Of a stretch of 64,000 nucleotides of DNA, positions 55,164 to 63,332 are shown one piece after another. Origin of the DNA: Robertmurraya dakarensis. GTDB lineage: Bacteria > Bacillota > Bacilli > Bacillales > Cytobacillaceae. The position numbers were made by a program, and so were the translations under genes. The stretch's first letter is position 1. Every line of letters begins with the position of its first letter. The notes beneath the pieces are model-generated. The model worked only from the letters and a program-made list of their open reading frames with translations. It was not told the origin of the DNA and did no database searches. The stretch lies in assembly GCF_900156875.1 (NCBI RefSeq), contig NZ_LT707408.1, forward strand, positions 543,106 to 607,105. The letters run 5' to 3'.

Positions 55164-55550
55164 ATGGTCTTCAATCGAGCAAAAACGGTTGGTAATGGTA
55201 CAACTGTTGACTCAAAGTACATTCAGCAGCATTTACCAAATGAACGGACTTATTTAGCGTGGATACGGACCGCTATTGCCATTATTGGAGTAGGGTTTCT
55301 TGTATTAAATATGCATGAAAATATGATAAGTTCCTTTACTGTTTTCGGAGATGTACTTGCTCACACAATTGGCCTTTTTTCAGTAGGTCTTGGGATTTCA
55401 ACCATTATTATGGCAACAATTATCTATCTGAAAAAAGTGACTAGCATCAATAACCAAACCTTTGTATCTTCCAAAAAATTCATCATTACATTAAGTGTGT
55501 TTATCATTCTCATTGCTTTGCTATTTGGGATTTTCTTCACCATGGGATAA
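55164..55550 (+). CDS. DUF202 membrane protein
   Basis: 128-residue protein with three membrane helices and the DUF202 signature NERTYLAWIRTAIAIIGVGF before helix 1. This family includes YidH; function unknown. AAGGGGGG precedes the ATG. It directly follows the DUF421 gene and ends at a strong bidirectional terminator. Confidence 0.9.
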   Translation: MVFNRAKTVGNGTTVDSKYIQQHLPNERTYLAWIRTAIAIIGVGFLVLNMHENMISSFTVFGDVLAHTIGLFSVGLGISTIIMATIIYLKKVTSINNQTFVSSKKFIITLSVFIILIALLFGIFFTMG

Positions 55551-55554
55551 AAGA

Positions 55555-55595
55555 AAAGCACTTCTTAAGAGCCTATTAGGGGCCAGAAGTGCTTT
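55555..55595. terminator. Bidirectional terminator of DUF202 gene and yurR
   Basis: Perfect 11-bp stem AAAGCACTTCT / AGAAGTGCTTT with inner GCC/GGC. Confidence 0.85.
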
Positions 55596-55621
55596 AGGTA
55601 AGCTTGCTTTTGTAATAACTA

Positions 55622-56740
55622 TTAATGGTTTAAAGCTGTCTCTACCGAATAGTCTTCAAGATCAATTTCCAGTTCCAGACCAAGTGCAAGCCGAGCCAGC
55701 TGAGATCCAAGAAAAGGGCCAACCGTCAGCCCGGAAGCTCCTAAGCCATTGGCAACGAAGATTCCATTCCAGTTAGGCAAAGGACCAATAACAGGAAGAA
55801 ATCCTGGGGTGTAAGGGCGGAATCCGACTCGTGCTTCTTTAAAAGCAGCAGATGATAAGCCAGGAGCTGCATCCAATGCTTTAGTAAAGATATCATGAAG
55901 TCCCCCCGCAGTAATGCTAGTATCATATTTTTCTGTATCTTCATGCGTGGAGCCGGCAACTACTCGGTTTTTACCGAAAGCGACAAGATAAAGCGTCCCA
56001 GGGGGCATTACAACAGGCCAATTACTGGTATCAGCATTCGGGATTTCTAAATGCACAATCTGGGCCTTTTGGAATTTTACATTAAAATCGACGCCTAGCG
56101 GAAGGAGTAATTCTTTTGCCCATGCACCAGCACAGACAATAACAGCATCACCAGTAATGGTTGATTCCCCAACGCTAACGCCTGTTACCATATTTTTTTC
56201 AAACATAAGTTTTGCGCTGTCTTTAATAAGCACAGCTCCGTTTTTTTGAGAGGCATTTAATAAAGAGTCCCGCAATTTTCTTCCATCAACCCGGCTTCCA
56301 CCACCAATTGAAACGGCAGAGAATCTATCATCAAGAGGTGGAAATTGAGATTTTGTTTCTTCCTGATTCAGCTTGACAACCGTACCAATCTCTGGTGCAT
56401 CCTCTCTGCGGCTTATTGCCCTTTCCTTGGTTTTATCAAGTTTTTCCGAATCATGATGGACGCTAAGTGCACCAATTTGAGAGTATCCTGTTTCTGTTTC
56501 GCCGTCTTTTTTTAACTGAGCTATTAAATGCGGATAGTATCTGCTTCCGAGTTTTGCTAAATGATACCATGCTTTATTACGGCGCTGACTGATCCACGGG
56601 CAGACAATACCTGCGGCAGCATCGGTAGCCTGGCCCTCGTCTTTTCGGTCGACAATGATCACTTCAGCTCCCAATTTTGTGAGTTGATAGGCTGTAGAGG
56701 CTCCTAGTATTCCTCCTCCAACCACAATAATTTTTTGCAT
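55622..56740 (-). CDS. yurR: FAD-dependent amine/amino-acid oxidase-like protein YurR
   Basis: 372-residue DAO-family flavoprotein: MQKIIVVGGGILGASTAYQL is the FAD-binding start, followed by VIIVDRKDEGQATDAAAGIV. Central VSIGGGSRVDGRKL and C-terminal GFRPYTPGFLPVIGPLPN and GLGASGLTVGPFLG complete the family pattern. It probably oxidises a small amine or D-amino acid; glycine oxidase and D-amino-acid dehydrogenase are relatives. Length equals Bacillus subtilis YurR. ATG 56740 is chosen; GGAGG lies seven bases upstream, and another ATG precedes it. Confidence 0.88.
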   Translation of the reverse strand: MQKIIVVGGGILGASTAYQLTKLGAEVIIVDRKDEGQATDAAAGIVCPWISQRRNKAWYHLAKLGSRYYPHLIAQLKKDGETETGYSQIGALSVHHDSEKLDKTKERAISRREDAPEIGTVVKLNQEETKSQFPPLDDRFSAVSIGGGSRVDGRKLRDSLLNASQKNGAVLIKDSAKLMFEKNMVTGVSVGESTITGDAVIVCAGAWAKELLLPLGVDFNVKFQKAQIVHLEIPNADTSNWPVVMPPGTLYLVAFGKNRVVAGSTHEDTEKYDTSITAGGLHDIFTKALDAAPGLSSAAFKEARVGFRPYTPGFLPVIGPLPNWNGIFVANGLGASGLTVGPFLGSQLARLALGLELEIDLEDYSVETALNH

Positions 56741-56928
56741 CATGATTCCTCCATGCATATAGTCCTATAATGATGGCTTTCTATAAAGGTTAAGGGATGA
56801 GCTATGATTGCATATAGTTGTATAACTATTGGTTTTTTAGTAAAATGTTTCCAATGGTAAATAATTTAAAATTTTAGGAATAATCAATAGTATGTAACTT
56901 ATATATGGTGAAAGGAGTAACACTCTAA

Positions 56929-58479
56929 ATGAAATCCGAAGATATAGACCATCTAGATGCCGAAAACCAAACTCATTTAAGCCAATTAGCTTCGGTTGGG
57001 CAAATGGCAGCAGGGATTGCTCATGAAGTTAAAAATCCTTTGACGGCAGTTAAGGGATTTTTGCAGCTGCTTCAGCAAGAAGTAAGTAACCAATATATAG
57101 ATATTGCATATTCAGAGCTAGAAAATGCGCTGACCACATTGAACAATCTTCTTCAAGTTTCTAAACCGGATACAGACTATGAAGATACCCAAAAAATCAA
57201 TTTAACTGTTGAATTAGAATCAATCCTGAATCTTTTTCAAGATAAATTGTACAATATCACACTTATCACGGATTTCCAAAATACCGATGTTACAATTATA
57301 GGAAAAAAGAATCAATTTAAAAAGGCGTTTTTCAATCTTATCAAAAATGCTATTGAATCAATCGAGAATGAAGGAACCCTTACCATAACCCATAAGTTAG
57401 CTGACGATGAAGTCGTGGTCATGATACGTGATACAGGTATTGGAATTCCAGAAGACAGGCTTAGTCTCTTGGGAACTCCGTTCTTTACTACAAAGGAAGA
57501 GGGCACTGGTATGGGGCTGACTCAGGTTTTTTCAAGCATTTATCAACATGGCGGGAAGATAACGGTTGATAGTAAGGAAAAGTCAGGAACAATGTTCACA
57601 ATTAGAATTCCAGTAAACTATCAAATAAAAGAACGTGGAGTGAGAAAATTGGACCTGAAATATAGTGAAGATTATACAATAAAGGATTTTTTCTTGGCAA
57701 ATAAGGAAACTTTTGAAGAGAGATTATTGGATGAGGCGATTAATGTAAAAGATAAAATTGACGAGATACATAGAATTGGAAATATTAATCTATTACATAA
57801 CGCACAAAAAGTTGTCTTATTTGTTGTAGAAGAAAAGGAACACGAACTTATTTCTTTTGCCAAACAGGAAGGAGTCGTGTGGGCGAAATATTCACTAACA
57901 CTTGCGTTTAAATTGGAATGGGTTCAAGCAATTAGAAGGACACTTTGGGATTTTCTATATAACTTTGATATATTAACAGAAGCAGAGGTTGATCGTGTAA
58001 AGTTTTATTCCTTAGAAAAACAAATCAATGAACTAGTTGATCAATTTTTCGCCTATTTTTTCATCAGTTATTCGAGGTATAAAGATGACTTGTTAGAGGC
58101 TGAACGTAAAAAGGTTGAAAAACTTTCGGTCCCTATTATTCCGATTAATAGTGAAGTTTGTATTGTCCCGTTAATTGGTTCGTTAGACAAGCAAAGAGTG
58201 TTGACAATACAGGATAAGGTGCTCCATGAAATTGAGCAAATGCATATTCAAACGTTAGTTATTGATCTTTCTGGTGTTGCACAAATGGATCAAGGATTAA
58301 TTAAACATTTTATAACTTTGATAGAGTGTATTTCCATGATGGGTACTAAAACCATACTAACTGGATTACGTGCAGAAATTGTGAAGACACTAATTTCTTC
58401 GGGAATCGGTTATAACAGCAATGCAGAGTTTAAAGGCACTTTACAGCAAGCATTAAAAAATATAGTTACCAAAGCATGA
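56929..58479 (+). CDS. Histidine kinase fused to an RsbR-type STAS domain
   Basis: 516 residues with an unusual architecture. Residues 15-230 are a histidine kinase: His32 in MAAGIAHEVKNPLTAVKGFL, the N box NLIKNAIESIE, DTGIGIPEDR and GTGMGLTQVF, worded like sporulation kinases but without any sensor domain before it. Residues about 240-395 are a helical region similar to RsbR N-terminal modules, and about 405-516 form a STAS domain (PIIPINSEVCIVPLIGSLDK, VIDLSGVAQMDQGLIKHF, TILTGLRAEIVKTLISSG). The first conserved phospho-Thr site of RsbR proteins is Gln455 here; the later Thr in EIVKT is kept. No membrane helix. GAAAGGAG precedes the ATG. It could link the phosphorelay to the stressosome (inference). 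Confidence 0.9.
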   Translation: MKSEDIDHLDAENQTHLSQLASVGQMAAGIAHEVKNPLTAVKGFLQLLQQEVSNQYIDIAYSELENALTTLNNLLQVSKPDTDYEDTQKINLTVELESILNLFQDKLYNITLITDFQNTDVTIIGKKNQFKKAFFNLIKNAIESIENEGTLTITHKLADDEVVVMIRDTGIGIPEDRLSLLGTPFFTTKEEGTGMGLTQVFSSIYQHGGKITVDSKEKSGTMFTIRIPVNYQIKERGVRKLDLKYSEDYTIKDFFLANKETFEERLLDEAINVKDKIDEIHRIGNINLLHNAQKVVLFVVEEKEHELISFAKQEGVVWAKYSLTLAFKLEWVQAIRRTLWDFLYNFDILTEAEVDRVKFYSLEKQINELVDQFFAYFFISYSRYKDDLLEAERKKVEKLSVPIIPINSEVCIVPLIGSLDKQRVLTIQDKVLHEIEQMHIQTLVIDLSGVAQMDQGLIKHFITLIECISMMGTKTILTGLRAEIVKTLISSGIGYNSNAEFKGTLQQALKNIVTKA

Positions 58480-58490
58480 GTGAGGAATAA

Positions 58491-58518
58491 TAACGCCATT
58501 CAACGTTGAATGGCGTTA
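58491..58518. terminator. Perfect palindrome between kinase-STAS gene and ywdH
   Basis: A 28-base perfect palindrome (arms TAACGCCATTCAAC / GTTGAATGGCGTTA) between convergent genes; no strong T-run, so it acts as weak terminator or transcription buffer. Confidence 0.65.
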
Positions 58519-58525
58519 TCTAAGG

Positions 58526-59896
58526 TTATTTCAGAAATAGTTTGATTCTTTTTAATCCATTTTTCATATTCGGGTATCTAAATGGAATATCGAAAGTATT
58601 GGTTTGTTTTAAGATGCTTTTTTTATGTGAAAAGGTATCAAAGCTTGCTTTTCCATGATAGGACCCCGTCCCGCTGTTTCCGACACCGCCAAAGGGCAGA
58701 TGGGGTGATGCAAGATGATAAACGGTGTCATTAATGCAGCCTCCCCCAAATGTAATATGATGTAATATCTCTTCTTGTACTTTTCTATCTTCGGTAAATA
58801 AGTATAAAGCAAGCGGATTCGGATGTTCGTGAATTCCTTCTATTATCTCTGGAAGGCTGCTATATTCAAGAACGGGGAGGATAGGTCCGAAAATTTCGTC
58901 CTCCATTACAGGGTCTTGCCATGTAATATTAGTAAGCACAGTGGGCTCAATTACTAATTCCCGCTCCCTAGTTTTACCGCCTAAGAAGAGATCTCCGTTG
59001 TTTAAAAACGAACATAGACGGTCATAGTGTTTCTTGCTGACGATATGGGTATAATCATCATTCTCAAGAGGAAGTTCGCCATACAATTCTACAATCGCTT
59101 TTTGTAACTCTGTGAGAAATTCCCTTTTTATGTTTTTATGGATATACAAATAGTCCGGAGCCACACAGGTTTGCCCCGCGTTGATAAATTTACCCCAAGC
59201 TATTCGTTTCGCAGCTAACTTTATATTTGCGTCTTCATGTACGACGCACGGGCTTTTGCCGCCTAATTCTAATGTTACAGGTGTTAGATTTTTAGACGCT
59301 GCTTCCATGATGACTTTTCCTACCTGGACACTTCCAGTGAAAAAGATGTAATCTACTCTTTCATTCAATAGGGCTTGACTTGTTTCAACTCCTCCTAAAA
59401 CCGCTGAAATATACTCGGATGGAAAGGTTTCTGCAATGATTTGAGCTAGTAATTCTGAAGTTCTCGGTGTGAGCTCTGAGGGTTTAATAATGGCACAGTT
59501 TCCCGCAGCAATGGCCCCAATTAATGGTGCTATTGCTAATTGGAAGGGGTAATTCCATGGGGAAATGATTAAAGCTACTCCGTAGGGGTCTGATAAAATA
59601 AAGCTCCTAGAGCCGATATGAGTCAAAGGTGTTCTGACCTTTTCCGGCTTCGCCCATGAACGCAAGTGCTTTAAAGTGAAGCGGATTTCCTCGAGTAGAA
59701 CTCCAATTTCAGTAATATAGGCATCGAATTCAGATTTATTTAGGTCGTCTTTTAATGCCTTTAATAAGTCGTTTTCATGTTTTTTTATTGCGCTTCTCAA
59801 TTTTTGAAGTGCTTCAAGACGGAATTCAATATCCTTTGTTTTCCCTGTATTGAAAAAAGTTTTTTGTTTGTTAATTAGTTCATTGTAGTTTTCCAC
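58526..59896 (-). CDS. ywdH: Aldehyde dehydrogenase YwdH
   Basis: 456-residue class 3-like aldehyde dehydrogenase. Visible: IISPWNYPFQLAIAPLIGAI, FFTGSVQVGKVIMEAA, general base Glu in VTLELGGKSPC, and the catalytic Cys in NAGQTCVAPDYLY. The end PFGGVGNSGTGSYHGKASFD is the usual C-terminal motif. It oxidises medium or long-chain aldehydes with NAD(P). GTG 59896, with GAGAGG nine bases upstream, gives the same length as Bacillus YwdH; the frame extends upstream to a TTG at 59980. Confidence 0.92.
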   Translation of the reverse strand: MENYNELINKQKTFFNTGKTKDIEFRLEALQKLRSAIKKHENDLLKALKDDLNKSEFDAYITEIGVLLEEIRFTLKHLRSWAKPEKVRTPLTHIGSRSFILSDPYGVALIISPWNYPFQLAIAPLIGAIAAGNCAIIKPSELTPRTSELLAQIIAETFPSEYISAVLGGVETSQALLNERVDYIFFTGSVQVGKVIMEAASKNLTPVTLELGGKSPCVVHEDANIKLAAKRIAWGKFINAGQTCVAPDYLYIHKNIKREFLTELQKAIVELYGELPLENDDYTHIVSKKHYDRLCSFLNNGDLFLGGKTRERELVIEPTVLTNITWQDPVMEDEIFGPILPVLEYSSLPEIIEGIHEHPNPLALYLFTEDRKVQEEILHHITFGGGCINDTVYHLASPHLPFGGVGNSGTGSYHGKASFDTFSHKKSILKQTNTFDIPFRYPNMKNGLKRIKLFLK

Positions 59897-60100
59897 TCTT
59901 CTTAACCTCTCTGCGTGAAGTTTTATTTGAAATGAATTTTCATCCTTAATGCCGTTTTTATCATAATTATATCTTTGCAATCAACTTTCCTACATAAGAA
60001 AAAGGGGAAATATAGTTGACTTCACAAATAATATTTTATACCATGAGGGTTCATGATTAAGGTAAAGGTAAAGTGGCATAGAAAATTATTTTAAAAAGGT

Positions 60101-60129
60101 TTGACAAAATGAACAGCACTTGTTATTAT
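60101..60129 (+). promoter_or_regulatory. SigmaA promoter of the tRNA cluster
   Basis: TTGACA, 17-base spacer, TATTAT, about 60 bases upstream of the first tRNA. The only good promoter before the cluster. Confidence 0.85.
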
Positions 60130-60187
60130 ATTTTTTGTCGCTGATGAAATATTTCATTGGGACAAACTTCAAATAGAAATCCAGTAT

Positions 60188-60262
60188 GGCCCGTTGGTCA
60201 AGCGGTTAAGACACCGCCCTTTCACGGCGGTAACACGGGTTCGAATCCCGTACGGGTCACCA
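60188..60262 (+). tRNA. tRNA-Glu (TTC)
   Basis: Full cloverleaf; anticodon loop CTTTCAC region gives TTC. CCA encoded. First gene of the cluster. Confidence 0.96.
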
Positions 60263-60330
60263 TTTAAATGAAGGTATGTTAGAAGTGCAACGTCCTGTTG
60301 CAGTGCATGCATTCGCACATCCTGTGCATC

Positions 60331-60406
60331 GGAGGATTAGCTCAGCTGGGAGAGCACCTGCCTTACAAGCAGGGGGTCGGCGGTTCGATCCCGTCATCCT
60401 CCACCA
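60331..60406 (+). tRNA. tRNA-Val (TAC)
   Basis: Acceptor GGAGGAT/ATCCTCC, anticodon TAC in CCTTACAAGC. CCA encoded. Confidence 0.96.
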
Positions 60407-60439
60407 TGATTTTTTCACGAAGTGAAAATAATCTAATCT

Positions 60440-60467
60440 AAGCCGGCCTAGCTCAATTGGTAGAGCA
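60440..60467 (+). pseudogene. Truncated tRNA-Thr: 5' acceptor and D-arm only
   Basis: Bases 60439-60467 are identical, 29 of 29, to the start of the intact tRNA-Thr at 60589-60617 (AGCCGGCCTAGCTCAATTGG and TAGAGCA). After the D arm the sequence departs; no anticodon arm, T arm or 3' acceptor follows. A broken duplicate with a structured insert. Confidence 0.85.
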
Positions 60468-60588
60468 CGACCGAATAAGCATCCTGCTTAAGCTTCAGCA
60501 TACTGATCGAGCTGCTGCTTGAATGATCATTCTGAGATCAGGATGACGTTTTACAAAGTTTAATACCGCATATTAATTATATCTATAT
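60468..60588. other. 121-base structured insert between tRNA-Thr half and intact copy
   Basis: Not tRNA-like. It contains inverted repeats CATCCTG / CAGGATG (60480-60544) and the perfect 12-base palindrome GAATGATCATTC. Origin unknown; see findings. Confidence 0.6.
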
Positions 60589-60591
60589 TAA

Positions 60592-60667
<76 letters not shown>

Positions 60668-60725
60668 TATTTTAAATAAAAATTGCAATAATGAAGTTTT
60701 GCTTTAAGTTGAATTTTTTTATTCC

Positions 60726-60801
60726 GAGCCATTAGCTCAGTCGGTAGAGCATCTGACTTTTAATCAGAGGGTCGAAGGTTCGAGTCCTTCATGGCTCACC
60801 A
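60726..60801 (+). tRNA. tRNA-Lys (TTT)
   Basis: Anticodon loop CTTTTAA gives TTT; acceptor GAGCCAT/ATGGCTC; CCA encoded. Confidence 0.96.
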
Positions 60802-60840
60802 TATTTTTTGCCAATAGTAATATTGCTTTCAATCATTCGT

Positions 60841-60915
60841 GCGGAAGTAGTTCAGTGGTAGAACACCACCTTGCCAAGGTGGGGGTCGCGGGTTCGAATC
60901 CCGTCTTCCGCTCCA
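60841..60915 (+). tRNA. tRNA-Gly (GCC)
   Basis: Anticodon loop TTGCCAA gives GCC; acceptor GCGGAAG/CTTCCGC; CCA encoded. Confidence 0.96.
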
Positions 60916-60924
60916 GAACTATCT

Positions 60925-61013
60925 GCCGGGGTGGCGGAACTGGCAGACGCACAGGACTTAAAATCCTGCGGTAGGTGACTACCGTACCGGTTCGATTCCG
61001 GTCCTCGGCACCA
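60925..61013 (+). tRNA. tRNA-Leu (TAA)
   Basis: 89-base class II tRNA with long variable arm; anticodon loop CTTAAAA gives TAA; CCA encoded. Confidence 0.96.
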
Positions 61014-61048
61014 TATTTTTTACAAAGTGAAATAACTTACTCTTATAC

Positions 61049-61125
<77 letters not shown>

Positions 61126-61136
61126 TTTAAGCATTA

Positions 61137-61213
61137 CGGGAAGTAGCTCAGCTTGGTAGAGCACTTGGTTTGGGACCAAGGGGTCGCAGGTTCGAATCCT
61201 GTCTTCCCGACCA
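61137..61213 (+). tRNA. tRNA-Pro (TGG)
   Basis: Anticodon loop TTTGGGA gives TGG; acceptor CGGGAAG/CTTCCCG; CCA encoded. Confidence 0.96.
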
Positions 61214-61232
61214 GTTCAAATAATTCTATTAT

Positions 61233-61305
61233 GGGGCCTTAGCTCAGCTGGGAGAGCGCCTGCCTTGCACGCAGGAGGTCAGCGGTTCGATCCCGCTAGG
61301 CTCCA
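61233..61305 (+). tRNA. tRNA-Ala (TGC)
   Basis: Carries the G3-U70 identity pair in GGGGCCT/AGGCTCC; anticodon TGC. No encoded CCA. Confidence 0.96.
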
Positions 61306-61321
61306 TTTTCTATGCCATTAT

Positions 61322-61395
61322 GGCGGTGTAGCTCAGCTGGCTAGAGCGTACGGTTCATACCCGTAAGGTCGGGGGTTCGATCCCCTCCGCCGCTA
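61322..61395 (+). tRNA. tRNA-Met (CAT), elongator
   Basis: Anticodon loop TTCATAC gives CAT; body worded like Bacillus elongator tRNA-Met. No encoded CCA. Confidence 0.9.
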
Positions 61396-61405
61396 TAAAA
61401 TTAAT

Positions 61406-61479
61406 GGACCCTTAGCTCAGCTGGTTAGAGCAGACGGCTCATAACCGTCCGGTCGTAGGTTCGAGTCCTACAGGGTCCA
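61406..61479 (+). tRNA. tRNA-Ile2 (CAT, lysidine type)
   Basis: Anticodon CAT, but the GGACCCT acceptor and GACGG CTCATAA CCGTC arm are those of Bacillus tRNA-Ile2, whose C34 is converted to lysidine by TilS to read AUA. Could be mislabelled Met. No encoded CCA. Confidence 0.8.
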
Positions 61480-61490
61480 TTTATATATAT

Positions 61491-61583
61491 GGAGGAATAC
61501 CCAAGTCTGGCTGAAGGGATCGGTCTTGAAAACCGACAGGCGGGTTAAACCGCGCGGGGGTTCGAATCCCTCTTCCTCCGCCA
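61491..61583 (+). tRNA. tRNA-Ser (TGA)
   Basis: 93-base class II tRNA; anticodon loop CTTGAAA gives TGA; CCA encoded. Confidence 0.96.
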
Positions 61584-61603
61584 TAAAACCTTAATAAAAT
61601 TAT

Positions 61604-61677
<74 letters not shown>

Positions 61678-61680
61678 TTT

Positions 61681-61757
61681 GGTCCGGTAGTTCAGTTGGT
61701 TAGAATGCCTGCCTGTCACGCAGGAGGTCGCGGGTTCGAGTCCCGTCCGGACCGCCA
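61681..61757 (+). tRNA. tRNA-Asp (GTC)
   Basis: Anticodon loop CTGTCAC gives GTC; acceptor GGTCCGG/CCGGACC; CCA encoded. Only three bases after fMet. Confidence 0.96.
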
Positions 61758-61807
61758 TCTTATTCCAGTAGGTATCTACTGTTAATATAGATTTTTTCTT
61801 TTCGTGT

Positions 61808-61880
61808 GGCTCAGTAGCTCAGTCGGTAGAGCAAAGGACTGAAAATCCTTGTGTCGGCGGTTCGATTCCGTCCTGAGCCA
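61808..61880 (+). tRNA. tRNA-Phe (GAA)
   Basis: Anticodon loop CTGAAAA gives GAA; acceptor GGCTCAG/CTGAGCC; followed by CCT, so CCA is not encoded. Confidence 0.95.
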
Positions 61881-61887
61881 CCTTTTT

Positions 61888-61971
61888 GGAGGGGTAGCGA
61901 AGTGGCTAAACGCGGCGGACTGTAAATCCGCTCCTTAGGGTTCGGCGGTTCGAATCCGTCCCCCTCCACCA
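61888..61971 (+). tRNA. tRNA-Tyr (GTA)
   Basis: 84-base class II tRNA; anticodon loop CTGTAAA gives GTA; CCA encoded. Confidence 0.96.
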
Positions 61972-61982
61972 TTACGCTATAT

Positions 61983-62056
61983 AGGGATATAGTTTAAAGG
62001 TAGAACAGAGGTCTCCAAAACCTCCAGTGTGGGTTCAATTCCTACTATCCCTGCCA
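61983..62056 (+). tRNA. tRNA-Trp (CCA)
   Basis: Anticodon loop TCCAAAA context gives CCA; acceptor AGGGATA/TATCCCT; 3' CCA encoded. Confidence 0.95.
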
Positions 62057-62064
62057 ATAAATAT

Positions 62065-62141
62065 GGCGGTTGTGGCGAAGTGGTTAACGCATCGGATTGT
62101 GGCTCCGACACTCGTGGGTTCGATTCCCATCAATCGCCCCA
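62065..62141 (+). tRNA. tRNA-His (GTG)
   Basis: Extra 5' G-1 opposite C73; anticodon loop TTGTGGC gives GTG; CCA encoded. Confidence 0.95.
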
Positions 62142-62153
62142 TTTATATTATTT

Positions 62154-62228
62154 TGGGCTATAGCCAAGTGGTAAGGCAACGGACTTTGACTCCGTCATTC
62201 GTAGGTTCGAATCCTGCTAGCCCAGCCA
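62154..62228 (+). tRNA. tRNA-Gln (TTG)
   Basis: Anticodon loop CTTTGAC gives TTG; acceptor TGGGCTA/TAGCCCA; CCA encoded. Confidence 0.96.
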
Positions 62229-62236
62229 ATTTTAAT

Positions 62237-62310
<74 letters not shown>

Positions 62311-62323
62311 TTAATTTAGAACT

Positions 62324-62405
62324 GCCGGTGTGGCGGAATTGGCAGACGCGCACGACTCAAAATCGTGTTCCTTCTGGAGTGTCGGTTCGACCCCGACCAC
62401 CGGTA
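62324..62405 (+). tRNA. tRNA-Leu (CAA)
   Basis: 82-base class II tRNA; anticodon loop CTCAAAA gives CAA; no encoded CCA. Confidence 0.95.
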
Positions 62406-62421
62406 TTGTCGACTCCTATTT

Positions 62422-62495
62422 GCGGGTGTAGTTTAATGGTAAAACCACAGCCTTCCAAGCTGTTGTCGTGGGTTCGATTCCCATCACCCGCTCCA
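62422..62495 (+). tRNA. tRNA-Gly (TCC)
   Basis: Anticodon loop CTTCCAA gives TCC; acceptor GCGGGTG/CACCCGC; CCA encoded. Confidence 0.96.
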
Positions 62496-62503
62496 AATAT
62501 AAT

Positions 62504-62580
<77 letters not shown>

Positions 62581-62598
62581 TACGTAAAATAGTATTAC

Positions 62599-62673
62599 TC
62601 CGCAGTAGCTCAGTGGTAGAGCATTCGGCTGTTAACCGAACGGTCGTAGGTTCGAATCCTACCTGCGGAGCCA
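62599..62673 (+). tRNA. tRNA-Asn (GTT)
   Basis: Anticodon loop CTGTTAA gives GTT; acceptor TCCGCAG/CTGCGGA; CCA encoded. Confidence 0.96.
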
Positions 62674-62684
62674 TTTTTTTATAT

Positions 62685-62775
62685 GGGGAAGTACTCAAGT
62701 GGCTGAAGAGGCGCCCCTGCTAAGGGTGTAGGTCGGGCAACCGGCGCGAGGGTTCAAATCCCTCCTTCTCCGCCA
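62685..62775 (+). tRNA. tRNA-Ser (GCT)
   Basis: 91-base class II tRNA; anticodon loop CTGCTAA gives GCT; CCA encoded. Confidence 0.96.
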
Positions 62776-62785
62776 GTAGAAAAAA

Positions 62786-62859
62786 GCGCCTTTAGCTCAG
62801 CTGGATAGAGCAACGGCCTTCTAAGCCGTGTGTCAGAGGTTCGAATCCTCTAAGGCGCG
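62786..62859 (+). tRNA. tRNA-Arg (TCT)
   Basis: Anticodon loop CTTCTAA gives TCT; acceptor GCGCCTT/AAGGCGC; no encoded CCA. Last tRNA of the cluster. Confidence 0.96.
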
Positions 62860-62908
62860 TTAGAGCACTTATTTAACTCATAGATTAAACATTGTGTTCG
62901 TGCTTGAC

Positions 62909-62941
62909 GAAAACCAACGTTGTTTTCTTCTTTTTTTTCTT
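62909..62941 (+). terminator. Terminator of the tRNA cluster
   Basis: Stem GAAAAC / GTTTTC with an inner AAC/GTT, then TTCTTTTTTTT. It separates the tRNA transcript from the rrn promoters. Confidence 0.8.
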
Positions 62942-63094
62942 CTTTATTATTTTAGTAACTATATAAAGGCTTCTACCCCATTAGTGATTTATGATCAAAA
63001 GTTTTGATGCTCTTTTTAACTTGATCTACAAGGTGTTGATTTGAGTTATCAATACTGTACAGTTATGACACTGAAGTTTTTTTAAAAAAAGAAG

Positions 63095-63123
63095 TTGACT
63101 TCTACGAAACAAAATGTTATATT
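63095..63123 (+). promoter_or_regulatory. rrn promoter P1
   Basis: TTGACT, 17-base spacer, TATATT, about 240 bases before 16S. Preceded by AAAAAAAGAAG, which also precedes P2. Confidence 0.88.
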
Positions 63124-63193
63124 AATTCTTGTCGCTAAAAAGCGAGCTACAATCTTTTTTATCTTAAATAAAAAAAGATTTTAAAAAAAGAAG

Positions 63194-63222
63194 TTGACTT
63201 CTACGAAGTTAGATGTTACAAT
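63194..63222 (+). promoter_or_regulatory. rrn promoter P2
   Basis: TTGACT, 17-base spacer, TACAAT, 99 bases after P1. The leader to 16S contains TTCTTTGAAAACTAAAC, the usual Bacillus pre-16S leader with antitermination elements. Confidence 0.88.
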
Positions 63223-63332
63223 TAATTTTGTCGTCGCTTCGGCGGAGATCGAAAAAATAGTTCTTTGAAAACTAAACAAAGCAGAAACGTCAACGTTTTA
63301 ATTTTAGATTTATTTAAGAGCTAATCTTACTC

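Noticed and set aside
60468..60588. Insertion sequence or integrase attachment site in tRNA-Thr
   Set aside because: No transposase or integrase gene is present, and elements usually use the 3' end of tRNAs, whereas the 5' half is duplicated here; kept only as an open finding.
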